64,000 nucleotides of DNA. Source: Mycobacterium sp. 050128 (GTDB taxonomy: Bacteria > Actinomycetota > Actinomycetes > Mycobacteriales > Mycobacteriaceae). The notes below the pieces were generated by a model that ran no database searches, had not been told where the DNA came from, and saw nothing but the letters and a program-made list of their open reading frames with translations. The stretch lies in assembly GCF_036409155.1 (NCBI RefSeq), contig NZ_JAZGLW010000003.1, positions 310,001 to 374,000 of the forward strand. The letters run 5' to 3'. This document shows positions 9,776 through 20,491 of this stretch, in pieces (within the stretch, counting starts at the first letter, position 1; every line of letters begins with the position of its first letter). The position numbers and the translations under genes were made by a program.

Positions 9776-11233
9776 ATGTCCGGGCCGGAACCCTTGTCTC
9801 CGCTGTCGGTGGGTGCGCCCGTCCTGATCGCCGGTGCCCGGGTGACCGGCCGGGCGATCCTAGGTGCGCTGACCCGGTTCGGCGCCGTGGCCACGCTGTG
9901 CGACGACGATCCGGCCATGCTGGCCCCGTACGCCGAAAACGGTGTCCGCACAGTCGATCCCACCACCGCGGTTCCGCAGATCGCGGACTACGCGCTGGTG
10001 GTCACCAGCCCGGGATTCCAGCCGTCGGCGCCGGTGCTGGCCGCCGCCGCGGCGGCGGGCGTGCCGATCTGGGGCGACGTGGAACTGGCCTGGCGGCTGG
10101 ATGCCGCGGGGTGCTACGGCACACCGCGGCGCTGGCTGGTGGTGACCGGCACCAACGGCAAGACCACGACGACGTCGATGCTGCACGCCATGTTGATCGC
10201 CGGCGGGCGGCGCAGCCTGCTGTGCGGCAATATCGGCGACCCGGTACTCGACGTCCTGGACCAGCCGGCCGACCTGCTGGCCGTCGAACTGTCAAGCTTC
10301 CAGCTGTTTTGGGCACCGTCGCTGCGGCCCGCGGCGGGCGTCGTGCTCAACATCGCCGAGGACCACCTGGACTGGCACGCGTCGATGGCCGAGTACACCG
10401 CGGCCAAGGCCCGGGTGCTGGATGGCGGGGTCGCGGTGGTCGGGCTGGACGACAGCCGGGCCGCTGCTCTGCTGAGCACCGCCGCGGCACCGGTGCGGGT
10501 GGGTTTCCGGCTCGGCGAGCCGGCCGCGGGGGAGCTCGGGGTGCGCGACGGGCAGCTGGTCGATCGCGCGTTTGCCGATGATCTGACCCTGCTGTCGGCC
10601 GCGTCCATCCCGGTGCCGGGCCCGGTGGGCGTGCTCGACACCCTGGCCGCAGCGGCCCTGGCCCGTAGCGTCGACGTGCCCGCCGCCGCGATCGCGGACG
10701 CCATCTCGACGTTTCAGCTGGGTCGGCACCGGTCCGAAGTCGTCGCGGTGGCCGACGGAATCCGGTACGTCGACGATTCGAAGGCGACCAACCCGCACGC
10801 CGCCGAGGCGTCGGTGATGGCCTACCCGCGGGTGGTGTGGGTGGCCGGTGGTTTGCTCAAGGGTGCAACGCTGCACGCGGAGGTCGCCAGAATGGCATCT
10901 CGTCTGGTCGGCGCGGTACTCATCGGCCGAGACCGGCAAGAGGTTGCCGAGGCGTTATCGCGACACGCGCCCGATGTACCCGTGGTCCAGGTTGTGACAG
11001 GCGAGGATGCTGGTATGTATGCGACTGCTGATACTAATGTGACAAAAGTTGACAGTGTGGGGGATAGTCTCGGCGCTCGCGTAATGACCGCTGCTGTGGC
11101 GGCGGCTCGTAATTTGGCCAGGTCGGGCGACACGGTGCTGCTGGCACCGGCGGGGGCGTCGTTTGACCAGTTCAGCAGCTACGCCGACCGGGGTGACGCA
11201 TTCGCGGCCGCCGTACGCGCGGCGCTGCGGTAG
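9776..11233 (+). CDS. murD: UDP-MurNAc-L-alanine:D-glutamate ligase MurD
   Basis: 485 aa. Adds D-Glu to UDP-MurNAc-L-Ala. Motifs: [12 protein letters not shown] (ATP), [17 protein letters not shown], and [11 protein letters not shown] in the C-terminal domain. ATG 9776 is chosen because its N-terminus ([16 protein letters not shown]) matches family length and it lies 1 nt after the mraY stop; an in-frame GTG at 9746 is inside mraY. A C-terminal surface segment (about 10995-11095) has AT-richer, atypical codons and variable sequence. Confidence 0.95.
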   Translation: MSGPEPLSPLSVGAPVLIAGARVTGRAILGALTRFGAVATLCDDDPAMLAPYAENGVRTVDPTTAVPQIADYALVVTSPGFQPSAPVLAAAAAAGVPIWGDVELAWRLDAAGCYGTPRRWLVVTGTNGKTTTTSMLHAMLIAGGRRSLLCGNIGDPVLDVLDQPADLLAVELSSFQLFWAPSLRPAAGVVLNIAEDHLDWHASMAEYTAAKARVLDGGVAVVGLDDSRAAALLSTAAAPVRVGFRLGEPAAGELGVRDGQLVDRAFADDLTLLSAASIPVPGPVGVLDTLAAAALARSVDVPAAAIADAISTFQLGRHRSEVVAVADGIRYVDDSKATNPHAAEASVMAYPRVVWVAGGLLKGATLHAEVARMASRLVGAVLIGRDRQEVAEALSRHAPDVPVVQVVTGEDAGMYATADTNVTKVDSVGDSLGARVMTAAVAAARNLARSGDTVLLAPAGASFDQFSSYADRGDAFAAAVRAALR

Positions 11234-11239
11234 GCGGGT

Positions 11240-12958
11240 GTGGGTAACGCGCTGACCCGGCGCCTACGCCGGGGCAAGAAGAAAATCGAGGCCCCGCCGG
11301 TCGAGGCGGCGGACGCCGTCCCGAAAAGCACCGGGGCCGACACCGTGACGGATGCCGAGGCGCCGACGGATGCGATGGGCGCCCCCGAGGCGTCGGGCGC
11401 CGCCGAGGCGGACCAGGCCCCGGACCAGGCCCCGACGGCGGCAAAAGTCCAGGTCAAGGATCCGCAGGACAGTCCGCGCGCCCGGTTCGGCGCCTGGCTG
11501 CACCGCCCGATGACGTCTTTTCACCTGATCGTCGCGATCGCCGGACTGCTGACCACGCTGGGCCTGACCATGGTGTTGTCGGCCTCGGGTGTGCGGTCCT
11601 ACGGCGACGACGGCTCGCCATGGGTGATCTTCGGCAAGCAGGTGTTGTGGACGGTCATCGGGGTCTTCGGGGCCTATGTCTCGATGCGGATGCCGGTGCG
11701 GTTCCTGCGTAGGGTGGCCTTCCCGGGCTACGTCGTCACCATCATCCTGCTGGTGCTGGTGCTCGTTCCCGGCATCGGAAACCTCGCCAACGGCTCGCGG
11801 AAGTGGTTCGTGGTCGCGGGCTTCTCGATGCAGCCCTCCGAGCTGGCCAAGATCGCGTTCGCCATCTGGGGTGCGCACCTGCTGGCGTCGCGGCGCATGG
11901 AGCGGGCCACGCTGCGCGAGATGTTGATCCCGCTGGTGCCGGCGGCGGTCATCGCGCTCGGGCTGATCGTCGCCCAGCCCGACCTCGGGCAGACGGTGTC
12001 GATGGGCATCATCCTGCTCGCCCTGCTGTGGTACGCCGGGTTGCCGCTGCGAGTCTTCGGAACGTCGCTAATCGCGGTCTTCATGGCCGGGGCGGTGCTG
12101 GCCATGTCCGCCGGTTACCGGTCGGACCGGGTGCGCTCCTGGATCAACCCGGAGAACGACCCGCAGGACACCGGCTACCAGGCGCGGCAGGCGAAGTTCG
12201 CGCTGGCCCACGGCGGCATCTTCGGCGACGGCCTCGGCCAGGGCACCGCGAAATGGAACTACCTGCCCAATGCGCACAACGACTTCATCTTCGCGATCAT
12301 CGGCGAGGAGCTGGGCTTCATCGGCGCCTTCGGGCTGCTGGCGCTGTTCGGGTTGTTCGCCTACACCGGGATGCGGATCGCGCGCCGGTCGGCCGACCCG
12401 TTCCTGCGGCTGCTGACCGCCACCACCACGATGTGGATCCTCGGGCAGGCCTTCATCAACATCGGCTACGTGATCGGCGTGCTGCCGGTTACCGGTCTGC
12501 AGCTGCCTCTGATATCGGCAGGCGGAACATCCACGGCCGCAACGCTTTTCATGATCGGCATCATGTGTAACGCGGCGCGGCATGAGCCCGAGGCGGTGGC
12601 CGCGCTGCGCGCCGGGCGCGACGACAAGATGAACCGGCTGCTGCGGCTGCCGCTGCCCGAGCCGTATTCGCCGACTCGCATCGAGTCGTTCCGCGACCGC
12701 AAGAAGTCGCAGCCCCGGGCGCCGCGACCGGCCGCCCCGGCGCGGGGGCGTAAGGCCCCGACCCGGAAAGCCGAGCCACCCACGCGTAAGGCACGCCGCG
12801 AGCCCGAGCCGCCCCTGCGACCGGTTTTTCCGCGGACAGCTGCCCGCGCGGAAACCCGGTCAAGGCATCATGGATCTGATCAGCGCTATCCCAGACAGGG
12901 AGCCGGTCAGCGCCAAACACGGCGCGCTCGCGCACTGGAAGGTCAGCGTTACGGGTGA
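11240..12958 (+). CDS. ftsW: SEDS-family septal glycosyltransferase FtsW
   Basis: 572 aa multipass membrane protein that polymerises lipid II at the septum together with PbpB. Cytoplasmic acidic/Ala-rich N-terminus (about 1-85), ten predicted helices, the SEDS signature around [17 protein letters not shown] and the GGTS motif near the last helices. The C-terminal tail from about residue 460 is long, highly basic and Pro-rich, as in mycobacterial FtsW, and ends [12 protein letters not shown] 11240, 6 nt after murD; an out-of-frame GTG overlaps at 11238. GTGA overlap with murG. Confidence 0.94.
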   Translation: MGNALTRRLRRGKKKIEAPPVEAADAVPKSTGADTVTDAEAPTDAMGAPEASGAAEADQAPDQAPTAAKVQVKDPQDSPRARFGAWLHRPMTSFHLIVAIAGLLTTLGLTMVLSASGVRSYGDDGSPWVIFGKQVLWTVIGVFGAYVSMRMPVRFLRRVAFPGYVVTIILLVLVLVPGIGNLANGSRKWFVVAGFSMQPSELAKIAFAIWGAHLLASRRMERATLREMLIPLVPAAVIALGLIVAQPDLGQTVSMGIILLALLWYAGLPLRVFGTSLIAVFMAGAVLAMSAGYRSDRVRSWINPENDPQDTGYQARQAKFALAHGGIFGDGLGQGTAKWNYLPNAHNDFIFAIIGEELGFIGAFGLLALFGLFAYTGMRIARRSADPFLRLLTATTTMWILGQAFINIGYVIGVLPVTGLQLPLISAGGTSTAATLFMIGIMCNAARHEPEAVAALRAGRDDKMNRLLRLPLPEPYSPTRIESFRDRKKSQPRAPRPAAPARGRKAPTRKAEPPTRKARREPEPPLRPVFPRTAARAETRSRHHGSDQRYPRQGAGQRQTRRARALEGQRYG

Positions 12959-14166
12959 ATCACACGTTCAACGTGCCGACCGGCGGGCAGGGGGTTAGTC
13001 CCTCGCCCGCCGGTGCCGCGTTGTCGGTCGTGCTGGCCGGCGGTGGCACTGCCGGCCATGTGGAGCCCGCGATGGCCGTCGCCGATGCCCTGAGCGCGTT
13101 GGATCCGCAGGTCCGCATCACCGCGCTGGGTACCGCGCGTGGGCTCGAGACCCGGCTGGTGCCCGAACGCGGCTACCACCTCGAGCTGATCACCCCGGTG
13201 CCGCTGCCCCGTAAACCGAGCGGTGACCTGGCCCGGCTGCCACCGCGGGTGTGGCGCGCCGTGCGCGAGACCCGCTTGGTGCTCGACGCCGTCGACGCCG
13301 ACGTGGTGGTGGGATTCGGTGGTTACGTGGCGTTGCCCGCCTACCTCGCGGCACGCGGCGTCCCCGGTGTTCGGCGGCGCATCCCGGTGGTGATTCACGA
13401 GGCCAACGCGCGCGCCGGGCTGGCGAATCGCGTCGGTGCCCGCACCGCGGACCGGGTGCTGTCCGCGGTGCCGCATTCCGGGCTGCGCCGTGCCGAGGTG
13501 GTCGGGGTGCCGGTCCGCGCGACGATCGCCTCGCTGGATCGCGCGTCGCTGCGGGCCCAGGCGCGCCGGCACTTCGGGTTCGCCGGCGACGCGCGGGTGC
13601 TGCTGGTGTTCGGCGGTTCGCAGGGCGCGGTCTCGCTCAACCGCGCGGTCTCGGGGGCCGCCGCCGAGCTGGCCGCCGCGGGTGTGTCCGTGCTGCACGC
13701 GCACGGGCCGAAGAACACCCTCGAGCTGCGCGAACCAGAAGACGGCGATCCCCCATACCGGGCGGTGCCGTATCTCGACCGGATGGACCTGGCCTATGCG
13801 GCCGCGGACCTGGCCATCTGCCGCTCCGGGGCGATGACGGTCGCCGAGGTGTCGGCCGTCGGCCTGCCGGCCATCTACGTTCCGCTCCCGATCGGCAACG
13901 GCGAGCAGCGGCTCAACGCGCTGCCGGTGGTCAACGCCGGCGGTGGCATGGTCGTCTCCGATGCCGTCCTGACGCCGGACCTGGTGGCCCGGGAGGTGAT
14001 CGGGCTGCTCACCGACCCGCCGCGGCTGGCGGCGATGACCGCGGCCGCCGCCCGGGTAGGGCATCCGGACGCGGCGCGCCGGGTCGCCGCGGCGGCCCTG
14101 GACATCGCGCGACAGGCACGTGACAGGGGGCCGAGGTCCGGCCGGAGGGCCGGGAAAACGCCGTGA
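12955..14166 (+). CDS. murG: Lipid II synthase MurG
   Basis: 403 aa membrane-associated GT-B glycosyltransferase adding GlcNAc to lipid I. Motifs [11 protein letters not shown] (lipid I loop), [34 protein letters not shown] and the UDP-GlcNAc site around [25 protein letters not shown] 12955 overlaps the ftsW stop; the first ~23 residues are variable. GTGA overlap with murC. Confidence 0.96.
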   Translation: MNHTFNVPTGGQGVSPSPAGAALSVVLAGGGTAGHVEPAMAVADALSALDPQVRITALGTARGLETRLVPERGYHLELITPVPLPRKPSGDLARLPPRVWRAVRETRLVLDAVDADVVVGFGGYVALPAYLAARGVPGVRRRIPVVIHEANARAGLANRVGARTADRVLSAVPHSGLRRAEVVGVPVRATIASLDRASLRAQARRHFGFAGDARVLLVFGGSQGAVSLNRAVSGAAAELAAAGVSVLHAHGPKNTLELREPEDGDPPYRAVPYLDRMDLAYAAADLAICRSGAMTVAEVSAVGLPAIYVPLPIGNGEQRLNALPVVNAGGGMVVSDAVLTPDLVAREVIGLLTDPPRLAAMTAAAARVGHPDAARRVAAAALDIARQARDRGPRSGRRAGKTP

Positions 14167-15644
14167 CGGCCGACCAGTTGCCGCCCGAGCTACAGAGGGT
14201 GCACATGGTGGGCATCGGGGGAGCCGGCATGTCGGGCATCGCCCGCATCCTGCTGGACCGCGGCGGGCAGGTATCCGGCTCCGACGCCAAGGAATCCCGC
14301 GGTGTGCACGCGCTGCGGGCCCGGGGCGCCCAGATCCGCATCGGGCACGACCCGTCGTCGCTGGACCTGCTGCCCGGCGGCCCGACCGCGGTCATCACCA
14401 CTCACGCCGCCATCCCGAAGACCAACCCCGAGCTGGTCGAGGCCCGGCGCCGCGGCATTCCGGTGGTGTTGCGGCCGACCGTGCTGGCCAAGCTGATGGA
14501 CGGGCGGACCACGCTGATGGTCACCGGCACCCACGGCAAGACCACAACGACGTCGATGCTGATCGTGGCGTTGCAGCACTGCGGTCGCGACCCGTCGTTC
14601 GCGGTGGGCGGGGATCTCGGCGAGGCCGGCACCAACGCCCACCACGGCAGCGGCGACTGCTTCGTCGCCGAGGCCGACGAAAGCGACGGCTCGCTGCTCG
14701 AATACGCGCCGAACGTCGCGGTGGTCACCAATATCGAGACCGATCACCTGGACTACTACGGCAGCGAAGACGCCTATGTCGCGGTCTTCGACGCGTTCGT
14801 CGAGCGGCTGGCCCCGGGCGGAGCGCTGGTGGTCTGCACCGACGACCCGGGCGCCGCCGCGCTGGCGCAGCGCAGCAGTGAACTGGGAATCCGGGTGCTG
14901 CGCTACGGATCTGCGCCCGACCAGCAGGCCCCGGCAAGCGGGCGGTACCCCCAGGCCGCCACGCTGCTGTCTTGGGAGCAGCAGGGCACCGGAGCCGTCG
15001 CGCATATCCGGCTGGGTGATGGACCCGTGCGCGCGATGCGCCTGTCGGTGCCGGGACGGCACATGGCGCTCAATGCGCTGGGTGCGTTGCTGGCCGCGAC
15101 CGAGGTCGGCGCCCCGACCGACGGAGTGCTCGACGGGCTGGCCGGCTTCGAGGGGGTGCGTCGCCGCTTCGAACTGGTCGGAACGGTCGGCTCGGTGCGG
15201 GTGTTCGACGACTACGCCCACCATCCGACCGAGATCGCTGCCACGCTGGCGGCGGTCCGCACGGTCGTCGAGCAGGGCGGCGAGGGTCGCTCGCTGGTGG
15301 TGTTTCAGCCCCACTTATATTCGCGGACAAAGACTTTCGCCGCCGAGTTCGGCCACGCCCTGGACGCCGCCGACGAGGTGTTCGTGCTCGACGTGTACGG
15401 CGCGCGCGAGAAGCCGTTGGCCGGTGTCAGTGGGGCCAGCGTCGCCGAGCACGTCAGCGTGCCGGCGCGCTACCTGCCGGATTTCTCCGCGGTCGCCGAG
15501 CAGGTCGCCGCCGCCGCCGGTCCCGGGGACGTGATCGTGACGATGGGCGCCGGCGACGTGACGCTGCTGGGCGCCGAAATCGTGAACGCGCTGCGGGCGC
15601 GGGCCAATCGCAGCGCGCCCGGCCAGCCCGGGGTTTTGCGATGA
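14163..15644 (+). CDS. murC: UDP-MurNAc:L-alanine ligase MurC
   Basis: 493 aa, normal length. First Mur ligase of the stem peptide. UDP-MurNAc-binding [11 protein letters not shown] near residues 18-28, ATP loop [30 protein letters not shown], and [10 protein letters not shown] in the C-terminal domain. GTG start overlaps murG; stop overlaps the ftsQ ATG. Confidence 0.96.
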   Translation: MTADQLPPELQRVHMVGIGGAGMSGIARILLDRGGQVSGSDAKESRGVHALRARGAQIRIGHDPSSLDLLPGGPTAVITTHAAIPKTNPELVEARRRGIPVVLRPTVLAKLMDGRTTLMVTGTHGKTTTTSMLIVALQHCGRDPSFAVGGDLGEAGTNAHHGSGDCFVAEADESDGSLLEYAPNVAVVTNIETDHLDYYGSEDAYVAVFDAFVERLAPGGALVVCTDDPGAAALAQRSSELGIRVLRYGSAPDQQAPASGRYPQAATLLSWEQQGTGAVAHIRLGDGPVRAMRLSVPGRHMALNALGALLAATEVGAPTDGVLDGLAGFEGVRRRFELVGTVGSVRVFDDYAHHPTEIAATLAAVRTVVEQGGEGRSLVVFQPHLYSRTKTFAAEFGHALDAADEVFVLDVYGAREKPLAGVSGASVAEHVSVPARYLPDFSAVAEQVAAAAGPGDVIVTMGAGDVTLLGAEIVNALRARANRSAPGQPGVLR

Positions 15645-16615
15645 CCGAGCCCAACGACACCACACCCACCGACCTGGCCGCCGACTCTCCTGACCTCACC
15701 CCGCCGCCCGACGAGAACGCGGTCACCGAACCGATCCCCGTCGAAGAAGCCCAACCGGAAACCGCCCAATCCGAGGACGAGCCCGCCGAATTCGAGGGTC
15801 CGCGCCGCCGGGCCCGGCGCGAACGAGCCGAGCGCCGCGCCGCGCAGGAACGGGCCACCGCGATCGAGGAAGCGCGCCGCGAAGCCAAGCGCCGGGCCAG
15901 TGGCCGCACCGGCAACGGGCCCAATGGCCCCCAAAAACCTGCGCGCGGCGTCGTCCGGGGCCTCAAGATGCTGCTCGCCACCATGATGTTGGTCATCGTC
16001 GGGGTTGGATTGGCGCTGATCCTCTACTTCACGCCGGTGATGTCGGCGCGCAACATCGTGGTCACCGGCACCGGCGCGGTAACCCGCGAAGAGGTCCTGG
16101 ACGCGGCGCAGGTGCGGGTCGGCACGCCGCTGTTGCAGATCAACACCAACCAGGTCGCCGACCGGGTGGCCGCGATCCGCCGGGTGGCCAGCGCCCGGGT
16201 GCAGCGCCAGTACCCGTCGGCGCTGCGGATCACGATCGTCGAGCGAGTTCCGGTGGTGGTGAAGGACTTTCCCGACGGGCCGCATCTGTTCGACCGCGAC
16301 GGTGTCGACTTCGCGACCGGCCCGCCGCCCCCGGCGTTGCCGTATATCGACGTCGCCAACCCCGGGCCGACCGACCCGACCACCAAGGCCGCGCTACAGG
16401 TGCTGCTGGCACTGCGCCCCGAGGTCGCCGGCCAGGTGGGCCGGATCGCGGCGCCGTCGCTGGCGTCGATCACCCTGACCCTCGGCGATGGGCGAGTGGT
16501 GATCTGGGGGACGACCGACCGCACGGATGAGAAGGCCGAAAAGCTCGCCGCCCTGCTCACGCAGCCGGGCAAGACCTACGACGTGTCCAGCCCCGATCTG
16601 CCCACCGTCAAGTAG
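15641..16615 (+). CDS. ftsQ: Cell division protein FtsQ
   Basis: 324 aa bitopic protein. Long acidic then Arg-rich cytoplasmic N-terminus (1-105), one membrane helix at about 108-130, POTRA domain starting [17 protein letters not shown], and an FtsQ beta domain ([20 protein letters not shown]). It scaffolds FtsL/FtsB and the FtsWI synthase. ATGA overlap with murC; followed by a ~300-nt regulatory gap before ftsZ. Confidence 0.95.
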   Translation: MTEPNDTTPTDLAADSPDLTPPPDENAVTEPIPVEEAQPETAQSEDEPAEFEGPRRRARRERAERRAAQERATAIEEARREAKRRASGRTGNGPNGPQKPARGVVRGLKMLLATMMLVIVGVGLALILYFTPVMSARNIVVTGTGAVTREEVLDAAQVRVGTPLLQINTNQVADRVAAIRRVASARVQRQYPSALRITIVERVPVVVKDFPDGPHLFDRDGVDFATGPPPPALPYIDVANPGPTDPTTKAALQVLLALRPEVAGQVGRIAAPSLASITLTLGDGRVVIWGTTDRTDEKAEKLAALLTQPGKTYDVSSPDLPTVK

Positions 16616-16641
16616 CGATCCGCGGCACCGCCGCCCACCCG

Positions 16642-16710
16642 CGAGAGTCACGCTGCTTCCGAGAGTCACGCTGGCGCCGCACTCCCGCCCGGATGCCACG
16701 CCGGCGTGAC
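16642..16710. repeat. Direct and inverted repeats after ftsQ
   Basis: CGAGAGTCACGCTG is repeated at 16642-16655 and 16660-16673. GTCACGCTGGCG (16666-16677) is also inverted, with one mismatch, as CGCCGGCGTGAC (16699-16710), which contains the perfect palindrome CACGCCGGCGTG (16697-16708). The structure could act as a terminator or RNA stabiliser between ftsQ and ftsZ. Confidence 0.55.
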
Positions 16711-16814
16711 GTTCGCCGGGCGGCTCGCGGCGCAGAAAAAACCGCGCGGCACGTCGGCGCGCCTGCAGGGTTAGCGCGGGTCGTGCCCATACCGTTCTGG
16801 TTGCGCGGAACTAC

Positions 16815-16852
16815 TTGACATAACTCTAACTCTATGGTTGAGGTTGAGAGTT
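16815..16852 (+). promoter_or_regulatory. ftsZ promoter region
   Basis: AT-rich island in the ftsQ-ftsZ gap with TTGACA (16815-16820) and TATGGT (16833-16838); their 12-nt spacing is short, so they may belong to separate promoters. AACTCT (16822-16827) and AGAGTT (16847-16852) form an inverted repeat. Multiple ftsZ promoters in this gap are known for M. tuberculosis. The exact start sites here are inferred. Confidence 0.55.
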
Positions 16853-16916
16853 TGCCAGGGGGACCGCCACCAAATCGGTAAGGAACCGAATCCCCACCAG
16901 GGAGGAAGACGAGATG

Positions 16917-18077
16917 ATGACCCCCCCGCATAACTACCTGGCCGTCATCAAGGTTGTGGGTATCGGTGGCGGCGGCGTCAACGCCGTCAACCGGATGATC
17001 GAACAGGGCCTCAAGGGCGTCGAGTTCATCGCGATCAACACCGATGCGCAGGCACTGTTGATGAGCGATGCCGACGTCAAGCTCGACGTGGGCCGCGACT
17101 CCACGCGCGGACTCGGCGCCGGCGCCGATCCCGAGGTCGGGCGCAAGGCCGCCGAGGACGCCAAGGACGAGATCGAAGAGCTGCTGCGCGGGGCCGACAT
17201 GGTGTTCGTGACCGCCGGCGAAGGCGGCGGAACCGGCACCGGCGGGGCACCCGTCGTCGCCAGCATCGCCCGCAAGCTGGGCGCGCTGACCGTCGGCGTG
17301 GTCACCCGGCCGTTCTCGTTCGAGGGCAAGCGGCGCAGCAACCAGGCCGAAAACGGCATCGGGTCGTTGCGCGAGAGCTGCGACACCCTGATCGTGATTC
17401 CCAACGACCGCCTGCTGCAGATGGGCGACGCCGCGGTGTCGCTGATGGACGCATTCCGCAGTGCCGACGAGGTGCTGCTCAACGGTGTCCAGGGCATCAC
17501 CGACCTGATCACCACGCCCGGCCTGATCAACGTCGACTTCGCCGACGTCAAGGGCATCATGTCCGGCGCGGGCACCGCCCTGATGGGCATCGGCTCGGCC
17601 CGCGGCGAAGGCCGCTCACTCAAGGCCGCCGAGATCGCCATCAACTCGCCGCTGCTGGAAGCCTCGATGGAGGGCGCCCAGGGCGTGCTGATGTCGATCG
17701 CCGGCGGTAGCGACCTGGGCCTGTTCGAGATCAACGAGGCGGCTTCGCTGGTGCAGGACGCCGCACACCAGGACGCCAACATCATCTTCGGCACCGTGAT
17801 CGACGACTCGCTGGGCGACGAGGTGCGCGTCACCGTCATCGCGGCCGGCTTCGACGCGGCCGGGTCCGGGCGCAAACCCGTGGTCGGCGGCAGTGCCGAC
17901 AAGGGGGAGAAGGCCGGCGGTGCCCACCGGATCGAGTCGGCGAAGGCGGGCAAGCTCACCTCGACGCTGTTCGAGCCGGTCGACGCCGTCAGCGTCCCGG
18001 TGCACACCAACGGCGCGACGTTGAGTATCGGTGGCGATGACGACGACGTCGATGTGCCTCCCTTCATGCGCCGCTGA
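16917..18077 (+). CDS. ftsZ: Tubulin-like cell division GTPase FtsZ
   Basis: 386 aa, forms the Z ring. GTP-binding signature [14 protein letters not shown]7 loop [11 protein letters not shown] that activates hydrolysis in the neighbouring subunit, and the C-terminal peptide [13 protein letters not shown] that binds SepF and FtsW. Two adjacent ATGs (16914, 16917); the second gives the MTPPHNYL start familiar in mycobacteria. GGAGG lies at 16901-16905. The linker before the C-terminal peptide carries a few extra residues (GSADKGEKA) relative to the M. tuberculosis protein as I recall it. Confidence 0.97.
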   Translation: MTPPHNYLAVIKVVGIGGGGVNAVNRMIEQGLKGVEFIAINTDAQALLMSDADVKLDVGRDSTRGLGAGADPEVGRKAAEDAKDEIEELLRGADMVFVTAGEGGGTGTGGAPVVASIARKLGALTVGVVTRPFSFEGKRRSNQAENGIGSLRESCDTLIVIPNDRLLQMGDAAVSLMDAFRSADEVLLNGVQGITDLITTPGLINVDFADVKGIMSGAGTALMGIGSARGEGRSLKAAEIAINSPLLEASMEGAQGVLMSIAGGSDLGLFEINEAASLVQDAAHQDANIIFGTVIDDSLGDEVRVTVIAAGFDAAGSGRKPVVGGSADKGEKAGGAHRIESAKAGKLTSTLFEPVDAVSVPVHTNGATLSIGGDDDDVDVPPFMRR

Positions 18078-18105
18078 CGCCGAGCAGGGGAAACCCGACG
18101 CTCCG

Positions 18106-18120
18106 GATACTGGTCACGTG
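18106..18120 (+). promoter_or_regulatory. -10 element for a leaderless pgeF mRNA
   Basis: GATACT (18106-18111), 6-nt gap, then the GTG at 18118; no Shine-Dalgarno nearby. This spacing puts the transcription start at the first base of the codon. Confidence 0.5.
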
Positions 18121-18825
18121 AGCGTTCGCATCCGGCGAGTGACGACCACCCGCGCGGGCGGCGTCTCGAAGCCGCCCTTCGACACCTTCAACCTCGGCGA
18201 CCATGTCGGTGACGACCCTGCGGCGGTGGCCGCCAACCGCGCCCGGCTGGCTCGTGCCATCGGCTTGGGTGCCGACCGGGTGGTGTGGATGAACCAGGTC
18301 CACGGCGATCGGGTCGAGGTCGTCGACGAGCCGCGCGATACCGCCTTCGACGACACCGACGCCTTGGTGACGTGCACGCCCGGACTGGCGTTGGCCGTGG
18401 TGACGGCCGACTGTGTGCCGGTGCTGCTGGCCGATGCGCGCGCGGGGGTGGTCGCAGCCGTCCACGCCGGGCGCGTCGGCGCGCAGCGGGGCGTCGTGCT
18501 GCGCACGGTGGAGGCGATGCGCAAGCTGGGCGCCCAGCCCGACGACATCTCGGCGCTGCTCGGTCCGGCCGTCTCCGGGCGTAACTACGAAGTGCCCGCG
18601 GCGATGGCCGACGAGGTCGAGGCGGCCCTGCCGGGCAGTCGCGCCACCACCGCGAATGGCAGGCCAGGTCTCGACCTTCGGGCCGGAATCGCTTGCCAGT
18701 TAAAGGATTTGGGCGTCACATCGATCGACATCGATCCGCGCTGCACGGTTGCCGACGCCAACCTGTTCAGTCATCGCCGGGACGCCCCGACCGGGCGGCT
18801 GGCGTCGCTGGTCTGGATGCAGTGA
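18118..18825 (+). CDS. pgeF: Peptidoglycan editing factor PgeF (YfiH, laccase-domain)
   Basis: 235 aa. The family (COG1496) in E. coli removes misincorporated L-Ser from UDP-MurNAc precursors, which fits its place beside ftsZ. Metal/active-site motifs: NQVHGDRV, TADCVPVLLAD, HAGRVGAQRGVV and GPAVSGRNYEVP. GTG 18118 is chosen for the -10 at 18106 and because RIRRVTTTRAGG is the family N-terminus; the open frame continues upstream into ftsZ, so longer starts (for example 18052) are formally possible. 40 nt after ftsZ. Confidence 0.92.
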   Translation: MSVRIRRVTTTRAGGVSKPPFDTFNLGDHVGDDPAAVAANRARLARAIGLGADRVVWMNQVHGDRVEVVDEPRDTAFDDTDALVTCTPGLALAVVTADCVPVLLADARAGVVAAVHAGRVGAQRGVVLRTVEAMRKLGAQPDDISALLGPAVSGRNYEVPAAMADEVEAALPGSRATTANGRPGLDLRAGIACQLKDLGVTSIDIDPRCTVADANLFSHRRDAPTGRLASLVWMQ

Positions 18826-18841
18826 CGTGATGGCGGTTGGA

Positions 18842-19627
18842 ATGGCGGACTCGGCGTCGAGTCAGGGCAACCGCGAAACTGAATTGACTCACGCGTTGGC
18901 CGCAGTGCGTTCGCGACTAGCGGCGGCCGCGGAAGCGGCGGGACGCAATGTCGGCGAAATTGAACTTCTGCCAATTACCAAATTCTTTCCGGCAAGCGAT
19001 GTCGCGATTTTGTCTCGATTGGGTTGTCGATCGGTGGGCGAATCACGGGAACAAGAAGCGGCCGCAAAGGTGGCGGAACTCACTCGCTTGGCTTCAGCTT
19101 CTGCGACTTCCGGGGGGTCGGATTCGCGAGAGTTGCACTGGCACATGGTTGGACGGATTCAGCGCAAGAAGGCGCGTTCGCTGGCCCGCTGGGCGCACAC
19201 CGCCCATTCGGTCGACAGCGCGCAACTGGTAACGGCGCTGGAACGCGCGGTGACGGCGACGTTGACCGACGGTGGCCGGCAGCACCCGTTGCGCGTCTAC
19301 GTTCAGGTCAGTCTGGACGGCGACGTCTCGCGCGGCGGCGTCGACATCACGACGCCGCGACCCCTCGATGAGCTCTGTGCGCAGGTCGAGGAGTCGCGAG
19401 GCCTGGAACTGGTCGGGCTGATGGGCATTCCGCCGCTGGGCGCCGACCCCGACGCGGCCTTTGAGCGGCTGCGATCCGAACATCGCCGGGTGCTGGACGC
19501 GCACCCGAAAGCGGTCGGGTTGTCCGCCGGTATGTCCAACGATTTCGAGATTGCCGTAAAACACGGTTCGACGTGTGTGCGTGTCGGTACCGCGCTATTG
19601 GGCCCACGGCGGCTACCGTCACCGTGA
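18842..19627 (+). CDS. YggS/PLPBP family pyridoxal-phosphate homeostasis protein
   Basis: 261 aa alanine-racemase-N fold protein. The PLP lysine is in LLPITKFFPASDV; other motifs are HMVGRIQRKKA and the PLP-phosphate-binding C-terminal stretch LSAGMSNDFEIAVKHGSTCVRVGTALLG. Start at ATG 18842 matches the N-terminal length of the M. tuberculosis homologue (Rv2148c) as recalled; GTG 18827 and ATG 18830 are alternatives. The first third (about 18880-19145) is unusually rich in A/T-ending codons compared with its neighbours. Confidence 0.92.
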   Translation: MADSASSQGNRETELTHALAAVRSRLAAAAEAAGRNVGEIELLPITKFFPASDVAILSRLGCRSVGESREQEAAAKVAELTRLASASATSGGSDSRELHWHMVGRIQRKKARSLARWAHTAHSVDSAQLVTALERAVTATLTDGGRQHPLRVYVQVSLDGDVSRGGVDITTPRPLDELCAQVEESRGLELVGLMGIPPLGADPDAAFERLRSEHRRVLDAHPKAVGLSAGMSNDFEIAVKHGSTCVRVGTALLGPRRLPSP

Positions 19628-19694
19628 GTAGTCACTGTAGTCACACCTTCATCACAGACAACAGAAATCCCAGGGCTAGAAGGGGTCGCACGCA

Positions 19695-20336
19695 ATGAGC
19701 ACACTGCACAAGGTCAAGGCCTATTTCGGGATGGCCCCGATGGACGACTACGAAGACGAGTATTACGACGACCGCGCACCGTCGCGCGGATTCCCTCGTG
19801 CTCGCTTCGACGAGGATTACGGCCGCGGCTATGACCGGCCCGAATACGACGACCCACGTGGCGAGGCCGGCGACTACGCGCCTCCCGGCTACCGCGGTGG
19901 CTACGCCGACGAGCCGCCGCCGTTCCGCGGCCGTGAATTCGACCGCCCGGAGATGGGCCGCCCGCGGTTGGGGTCCTTCCTCCGTGGTGGCGGCACCCGT
20001 GGCGCCCTCGCCATGGACCCGCGCCGGATGGCGATGATGTTCGAGGACGGTCACCCGTTGTCGAAGATCACGACGCTGCGGCCCAAGGACTACAGCGAAG
20101 CCCGCACTATCGGGGAGCGGTTCCGCGACGGCACGCCGGTGATCATGGACCTGGTGTCGATGGATAACGCGGACGCCAAGCGGCTCGTCGACTTCGCGGC
20201 TGGGCTGGCGTTCGCCCTGCGTGGCTCGTTCGACAAGGTGGCGACCAAGGTGTTCCTGCTGTCGCCCGCCGACGTCGACGTCTCGCCCGAGGAGCGCCGC
20301 CGGATCGCCGAAACCGGCTTCTACGCTTATCAATAG
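19695..20336 (+). CDS. sepF: Z-ring anchoring protein SepF
   Basis: 213 aa. N-terminal amphipathic membrane-binding helix ([15 protein letters not shown]), Tyr/Asp/Arg-rich linker (residues about 18-110), and C-terminal SepF domain ([19 protein letters not shown] ... [22 protein letters not shown]) that binds the FtsZ tail. In actinobacteria, which lack FtsA, SepF tethers FtsZ to the membrane. AAGGGG just before the ATG acts as ribosome-binding site. Confidence 0.95.
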   Translation: MSTLHKVKAYFGMAPMDDYEDEYYDDRAPSRGFPRARFDEDYGRGYDRPEYDDPRGEAGDYAPPGYRGGYADEPPPFRGREFDRPEMGRPRLGSFLRGGGTRGALAMDPRRMAMMFEDGHPLSKITTLRPKDYSEARTIGERFRDGTPVIMDLVSMDNADAKRLVDFAAGLAFALRGSFDKVATKVFLLSPADVDVSPEERRRIAETGFYAYQ

Positions 20337-20491
20337 CCACATCTGCCCCGTCAGAGCGCGGGGTCAGGTGTCTATCACCCGCCTGCCGACGCGGCGCATC
20401 TGAGATGTCCGCTCAAGGGTGAGTCGGTACTCTTGCGATGTCCGCGCTATCGCGCGGCGGTTGACGTCTCATCGGTAAGGTCGGGCTCTCG

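Noticed and set aside
11049..11076. Sigma-A type promoter from TTGACA in murD
   Set aside because: No -10 at 16-18 nt spacing; kept only as part of the AT-rich patch observation.
16934..18067. 377-codon ORF opposite ftsZ
   Set aside because: Ser/Pro-rich mirror of the conserved ftsZ frame, a codon-bias artefact.
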